A stretch of 9,901 bases of DNA, taken from Atopostipes sp043425375 (GTDB lineage Bacteria > Bacillota > Bacilli > Lactobacillales > Carnobacteriaceae_A). A program made the translations under genes and the position numbers. How positions within the stretch are numbered: position 1 is the stretch's first letter; each line of letters starts with the position of its first letter. Where the stretch lies: contig JBHWQC010000043.1 of the NCBI GenBank assembly GCA_043425375.1, forward strand, positions 1 to 9,901, written 5' to 3'. The notes beneath the pieces are model-generated. The model saw only the letters and a program-made list of their open reading frames with translations, did no database searches and was not told the origin of the DNA. Positions 6,900 to 9,901 of the stretch are shown piece by piece.

Positions 6900-7739
6900 T
6901 TATTCTTCGTGTGTAATCAGTTTTGGATCGACGATCGTAAAGCCTTGATCGATCAGGCCGTCAAGAATTTCTGGAACAGCGGCTGCTGTCCATTCACGGT
7001 CATGCATTAAGATATTGACGCCATCACCGAGTAATTCGGTATTCAGTGTAATATCTGCCAGAGCGGCTGGGTCTTGGTAGTCGACTTGCCAGTCATAACC
7101 AAAGGACCAGTTCATCCAAGTCATACCTTCTTCAGCAACGACTTGTTCGGCGTAGTCTGTCATCACACCATGGGGGGCGCGGAAAAAGCGCGGTCGTTCG
7201 CCCGTTGCTTCTTCAATCATATCGTTGGTCGTGACAATTTCGTCCTGTTGTGCTTCTTGTGAATAGTCATCTAATTTTGCATGGGTATGCGTATGGTTGG
7301 CGATTTCAAAGCCTCGATCATAGAGGTTTTGAATCACTTCTGTGCCTTCTTCGTCCTCCATATACATGCTGTTGACAAAGAAAATGGCACTAACATCATG
7401 TGCTTCTAATGCATCCGCAATTTCCAGCGAATTTCCGTAGGGTGCATCGTCAAAGGTTAATAACACAAGCTTTTCATCCGCAGCCGTTTCTCCCTCAATG
7501 GGTTCTACAGAGAAGGTATTGGGGTTAATTTGATATTGGAATGTTACATCTTCCGCTTCTGTATTATCTTCAGCCGTCTCTTCCGAATCCACCGCTTGGT
7601 CGCTTACTTGCTCAGTTGTTTCTTCGCTTGCTCCATCCGTCTCGTTCGATACATCCTCAGAAGAGGCCGCATCGTCTTGGCAGGCAGCCAGTAAAAGAGT
7701 GGTTGATAATAGGAATGTTGCTACTCTTGATTTTTTCAT
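6900..7739 (-). CDS. lipoprotein polysaccharide deacetylase (NodB homology, CE4) with acidic linker
   Basis: 279 residues; predicted metal-dependent N- or O-deacetylase of a cell-surface polysaccharide or peptidoglycan. The signal peptide (residues 1-19) ends in a lipobox, LLLAAC, with C20 as the lipid anchor, so it should sit outside on the membrane. Residues 21-64 are an extreme linker: 18 Asp/Glu and no Lys/Arg. The NodB domain spans about 89-275 and keeps the CE4 motifs: TFDDAP (D97, D98), NHTHTH (metal ligands H149 and H153), RAPHG (187-191), DW (216-217) and ILMHD (H246). The usual TFDDGP has Ala for Gly here, a tolerated change. The start is preceded by AAAGGTG. It is the third gene in a leftward series after nnrE and the metal regulator, with 89 bases before it containing its own extended -10, and it ends in a clear terminator. 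The substrate is not readable. Confidence 0.92.
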   Translation of the reverse strand: MKKSRVATFLLSTTLLLAACQDDAASSEDVSNETDGASEETTEQVSDQAVDSEETAEDNTEAEDVTFQYQINPNTFSVEPIEGETAADEKLVLLTFDDAPYGNSLEIADALEAHDVSAIFFVNSMYMEDEEGTEVIQNLYDRGFEIANHTHTHAKLDDYSQEAQQDEIVTTNDMIEEATGERPRFFRAPHGVMTDYAEQVVAEEGMTWMNWSFGYDWQVDYQDPAALADITLNTELLGDGVNILMHDREWTAAAVPEILDGLIDQGFTIVDPKLITHEE

Positions 7740-7776
7740 TTAAAAACACCTTTTATTTTTTATTTTGATACATTCG

Positions 7777-7785
7777 ATTGTAACA
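7777..7785 (-). promoter_or_regulatory. extended -10 promoter of the deacetylase gene
   Basis: On the minus strand TGTTACAAT gives a TGn-extended -10 with TACAAT matching 5 of 6. No good -35 is present at 16-18 bases, as is common for extended -10 promoters. It lies 37 bases before the ATG. Read-through from the upstream regulator gene is also possible, since I see no strong terminator between them. Confidence 0.5.
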
Positions 7786-7828
7786 TAAACGTTTCAAAAA
7801 GCACATCGTAACCCTCTTTGAAAATGGG

Positions 7829-8509
7829 TCAATCGTTGTCTTCCAGTCGCAGCACTTGAATCTTCTCGAGGGCTTTGCCGCTGATGGTTGCTGTTTCTTT
7901 TGTTTCCATATTTTTAATCTCAATCGTGCCGTCGTATGTATTCACCTTTTTCAACTGATAACGATTGTTAATTGAAAAGCCTTTTTCATATAAATAATTC
8001 AACAGTTCATTGTCATGGTCAGGCACTTCTAACACAACAAACAACTCGCCAATTTCAATTTCGGTTAAATAAATACGGGGGCTGTGTGTCTTTTCGATGG
8101 TGCCATCCGCCCGTGGAATCGCTCCGCCATGAGGATCAAACTTGGGCGCGTTTAAAAACTCGTCCAATCGTTCAATCACTTTGTCCGAAGAGGCATGTTC
8201 TAACCGGTCGGCTTCTTCATGCACTTCGTCCCACTGAAAACCTAATTTTTCATAAAGAAAAACTTCCCAGATACGGTGTTTGCGAATCAATTGATTGGCC
8301 ACTTGTACCCCGAGTGATGTCAGCTGAACTCCTTTATAAGGTGAATGAGAAACCAAGCCTTCTTTGACTAAGCGAGCATTCATATCGGTGACAGAGGCTG
8401 CGGAAACAGCTAATTCTTGAGAAATAGCTTTATTGCTGACAATCGCATGGGCGCCGTTCAGGCTATAGATAGCTTTAATATAATCTTCTTTGTTCGGAGA
8501 TATTTTCAT
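7829..8509 (-). CDS. DtxR/MntR-family metal-dependent transcriptional repressor (SloR/ScaR-like)
   Basis: 226-residue regulator that should bind DNA when loaded with Mn(II) or Fe(II). Domains: winged helix (about 1-65; NKEDYIKAIY with ligand candidate D9), dimerisation/metal domain (66-140; H78, E82, H97, E104, H105 in KHRIWEVFL and VHEEADRLEHASSD), and a C-terminal SH3/FeoA-like domain (about 147-222). The three-domain layout and the APKFDPHGGAIP stretch resemble streptococcal SloR/ScaR and enterococcal EfaR, rather than two-domain Bacillus MntR. D101 occupies the position of DtxR Cys102, which favours manganese over iron (inference). Start: I prefer the ATG at 8509, because AAAGGA is 8 bases from it. 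The in-frame ATG at 8515 (MCMKIS) abuts the ribosome binding site. No metal transporter is in the window, so its targets lie elsewhere apart from its own promoter. Confidence 0.92.
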   Translation of the reverse strand: MKISPNKEDYIKAIYSLNGAHAIVSNKAISQELAVSAASVTDMNARLVKEGLVSHSPYKGVQLTSLGVQVANQLIRKHRIWEVFLYEKLGFQWDEVHEEADRLEHASSDKVIERLDEFLNAPKFDPHGGAIPRADGTIEKTHSPRIYLTEIEIGELFVVLEVPDHDNELLNYLYEKGFSINNRYQLKKVNTYDGTIEIKNMETKETATISGKALEKIQVLRLEDND

Positions 8510-8543
8510 ACACATCTTCCTTTCTCGTCAACTCTTCTTCACC

Positions 8544-8572
8544 ATTTTAGGTGAACCTAAAAATAAATGCAA
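8544..8572 (-). promoter_or_regulatory. promoter of the metal-regulator gene
   Basis: On the minus strand TTGCAT (8567-8572) and TAAAAT (8544-8549) have a 17-base spacer. The -10 matches 5 of 6 and the -35 is weak. The palindromic operator overlaps five of the six -10 bases and most of the spacer. Confidence 0.5.
8545..8562. promoter_or_regulatory. DtxR/MntR-type palindromic operator
   Basis: TTTTAGGTGAACCTAAAA is a perfect 8+8 inverted repeat around two central bases, with the TTAGGnnnnCCTAA form typical of DtxR/SirR/EfaR-family operators (family knowledge). It lies over the promoter of the metal-regulator gene, 35 bases before its start, so autorepression is the likely role. Confidence 0.75.
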
Positions 8573-8583
8573 GTTTGGAAAAA

Positions 8584-9240
8584 TTACAGGAATTTTTTCA
8601 GCTTATGCATGGGGTAGCCTAAGTCACACAGACGGATTTCACCGCATAAAGACCGGCCATGCGCTGTATTCATGCCTTTTTTTAGGAAGCCAAAAGTATA
8701 GGTAATATCCGCTTGCACGACTGTGTTGAAGGCATGACCCGTGACGGTTGAGAGACCGGAAGGAATATCTAAGGCCACAATATGGGCTTTTTCTTGCTGA
8801 TTGATTGCCTCAATAATCGTTTTATAGGTGCCTTCAATTTCACGAGAGAGGCCGATGCCAAAAAGCCCTTCAATAATCCAATCGGCTTGTTGAAAGTGCT
8901 GAAGGTTAAAGGCAGAAGTCATCGGCAAGTCAATCTTCTCAGCAATACTGACTTGAGCGGCCATGCCTTCAGAATGCTTATCTGGGCTCGTGATAAAACA
9001 AAGAACTTCATAGCCGTCGATAAACAACATACGGGCTAAAGCCACCGCATCGCCGCCATTATTGCCTGTACCCGCTACGACTAAAATGGCATCATCTTTT
9101 GATAATCGTTTTGCTTTTAAATCTAAAAAAGCAGCGTAGGCAGCTCTTTCCATTAAAACAGGGGAAGGGAGGCCAATCTGTTCTATTGTATATTGGTCAA
9201 TTTGGTACATCGTTTCACTTGATAAGTACATTTTTTCCAT
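8584..9240 (-). CDS. nnrE: NAD(P)H-hydrate epimerase (YjeF N-terminal domain)
   Basis: 218 residues; cytoplasmic metabolite-repair enzyme that interconverts the R and S epimers of hydrated NAD(P)H so that the S-specific dehydratase (NnrD) can restore the cofactor. Motifs: MERAA (30-34), the phosphate-loop-like GTGNNGGDA (57-65), EGLFGIGL (124-131; family members more often have Asp at 124), ALDIPSGLS with D158 (156-164), and TFGFLKKG (182-189). It is a single-domain protein; the NnrD dehydratase domain that follows it in many bacteria is absent and not encoded nearby. Start: ATG with GGAGG seven bases upstream; a second Met at residue 4 is less well placed. It heads the leftward series, 74 bases from the metal regulator, and diverges from the FMN reductase gene. 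Confidence 0.94.
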   Translation of the reverse strand: MEKMYLSSETMYQIDQYTIEQIGLPSPVLMERAAYAAFLDLKAKRLSKDDAILVVAGTGNNGGDAVALARMLFIDGYEVLCFITSPDKHSEGMAAQVSIAEKIDLPMTSAFNLQHFQQADWIIEGLFGIGLSREIEGTYKTIIEAINQQEKAHIVALDIPSGLSTVTGHAFNTVVQADITYTFGFLKKGMNTAHGRSLCGEIRLCDLGYPMHKLKKFL

Positions 9241-9267
9241 TCGAAGTCCTCCATAGGTCTTTCATTT

Positions 9268-9296
9268 AGTATACCATGGACCATTTAAAGTGTTAA
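9268..9296 (-). promoter_or_regulatory. promoter of nnrE
   Basis: On the minus strand -35 TTAACA (9291-9296) and -10 TATACT (9268-9273) are separated by 17 bases; each hexamer matches 5 of 6. The start of transcription should fall near 9261, about 20 bases before the ATG. Confidence 0.7.
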
Positions 9297-9299
9297 CGT

Positions 9300-9329
9300 T
9301 TGCTCAACTTGCAAAACATTTGTTAGGAT
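9300..9329 (+). promoter_or_regulatory. possible promoter of the FMN reductase gene
   Basis: TTGCTC (9300-9305), an 18-base spacer and TAGGAT (9324-9329) with an upstream TG (TGTTAGGAT, extended -10). The hexamers are weak, but this is the best candidate in the 133-base divergent gap. Confidence 0.35.
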
Positions 9330-9373
9330 AAACGAGTAATGAGAGTGAAGAGACTACAAGGAGGAATGAGTAC

Positions 9374-9901
9374 ATGACAAAAGTTGGAGTCATTATTGGA
9401 AGTATTCGTGAGGGGTCATATTCAGGCAGAGTAGGAAAAGCTTTAATTAACTTGCTGCCAGATGGGTACGAAGCAGAAGTTCTTCAAATCGATCACCTGC
9501 CGCTCTATAACCAAGATTCAGATACGAATCCGCCGCAAGAATACCAAGAGTTCCGTAAAAAAGTGGAAAGCATGGAGGCGTTTATTTTTGTTACCCCTGA
9601 ACACAACCGCTCAGTGCCTGCAGCGCTTAAAAATGCCTTAGACATTGCTTCTCGCCCGTACGGTGAGAACAAATGGGCCGGTAAGCCTGCGTTGATTGCA
9701 AGTCAATCACCAGGAGCTATTTCAGGTTTTGGTGCGAATCATCACTTGCGTCAAATGTTTACCTTCTTAGATATACCTGCTGTCCAGCAGCCAGAAGTGT
9801 ACATTGCAAAGACGCCTGAATTACTTGATGAAAATGGGGGCTTTTTACAAGAAGGCACCGAAGAGTTCTTACAATCAGCTATCGATACATTCACTGAAGC
9901 C
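9374..9901 (+). CDS. NADPH-dependent FMN reductase family protein (3' end cut by window)
   Basis: Flavodoxin-like flavoprotein that reduces FMN, quinones or azo compounds with NAD(P)H in the cytoplasm. 176 residues are visible; the family is usually about 180-185, so only a few are missing. The N-terminal GSIREGSYSGRV (9-20) is the FMN phosphate-binding loop after a short beta strand (KVGVIIG). VTPEHNRSVPAALKNALD (73-90) is the characteristic flavin-contact motif of this family. Start: ATG at 9374 with AAGGAGG nine bases upstream (9358-9364). It diverges from nnrE. Both concern nicotinamide or flavin redox chemistry, but that association may be chance. The physiological substrate (quinone, azo dye, chromate or free FMN) cannot be told from the sequence. 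Confidence 0.92.
   Translation, partial: MTKVGVIIGSIREGSYSGRVGKALINLLPDGYEAEVLQIDHLPLYNQDSDTNPPQEYQEFRKKVESMEAFIFVTPEHNRSVPAALKNALDIASRPYGENKWAGKPALIASQSPGAISGFGANHHLRQMFTFLDIPAVQQPEVYIAKTPELLDENGGFLQEGTEEFLQSAIDTFTEA

Noticed and set aside
6723..7010. 95-codon plus-strand frame across the intergenic region into the deacetylase gene
   Set aside because: It has no good ribosome binding site, runs through the leftward terminator and overlaps the 3' end of a well-supported gene on the other strand; composition is that of an antisense shadow.
7784..7797. cre-like CATAAACGTTTCAA upstream of the deacetylase gene
   Set aside because: The spacing between the TG and CG elements is one base too short for the cre consensus; probably chance.
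8510..8515. ATG at 8515 as the metal-regulator start
   Set aside because: It directly abuts the AAAGGAAG ribosome binding site, leaving no spacing; the ATG at 8509 is correctly spaced and gives the family's usual N-terminus.
9290..9304. cre-like GTGTTAACGTTTGCT in the nnrE/FMN-reductase divergent gap
   Set aside because: Three mismatches to the consensus, including conserved positions; not convincing, although it overlaps the nnrE -35.

Overview
The window looks like chromosomal DNA of a low-GC Firmicute, most likely a lactic acid bacterium (Lactobacillales, perhaps a Carnobacteriaceae- or Enterococcaceae-like lineage). This rests on strong AGGAGG-type ribosome binding sites, sigma-A promoters with 17-base spacers, a streptococcal/lactococcal-type MalR, a catabolite-responsive element, and a SloR/ScaR-type three-domain metal regulator. 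The genus is inference only. I see no transposase, integrase, phage gene, CRISPR array, rRNA or tRNA.

Left part (1-6490) is an alpha-glucan (maltodextrin/glycogen) catabolic locus built around one divergent promoter region (2313-2468). Leftward runs malR (LacI-family repressor) followed 27 bases later by an intracellular GH13 amylase/glucosidase cut by the window edge. Rightward runs malQ (4-alpha-glucanotransferase) overlapping glgP/malP (alpha-glucan phosphorylase) by 8 bases, closed by a rho-independent terminator. MalQ rearranges short maltodextrins into longer chains, the phosphorylase releases glucose-1-phosphate from them, and the GH13 enzyme hydrolyses oligosaccharides or branches. 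Two LacI/CcpA-type operators with centres 43 bases apart sit one on each promoter, so glucose repression and MalR control converge here.

Middle part (6491-6899) has no convincing gene. It holds the least expected structure of the window: five degenerate direct repeats in an exact 42-base register (6528-6737), each with an internal dyad that could fold as a small hairpin. The minus-strand terminator of the deacetylase gene follows.

Right part (6900-9240) has three leftward genes. These are nnrE (NAD(P)H-hydrate epimerase, metabolite repair), a DtxR/MntR-family metal-dependent repressor with an 18-base palindromic operator over its own promoter, and a lipoprotein NodB-type polysaccharide deacetylase with a strikingly acidic linker. 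At the right edge a rightward, slightly truncated NADPH-dependent FMN reductase diverges from nnrE.

Most of the window is ordinary core metabolism. The 42-base repeat array, the paired operators and the acidic C-terminal extension of MalQ deserve the second look.
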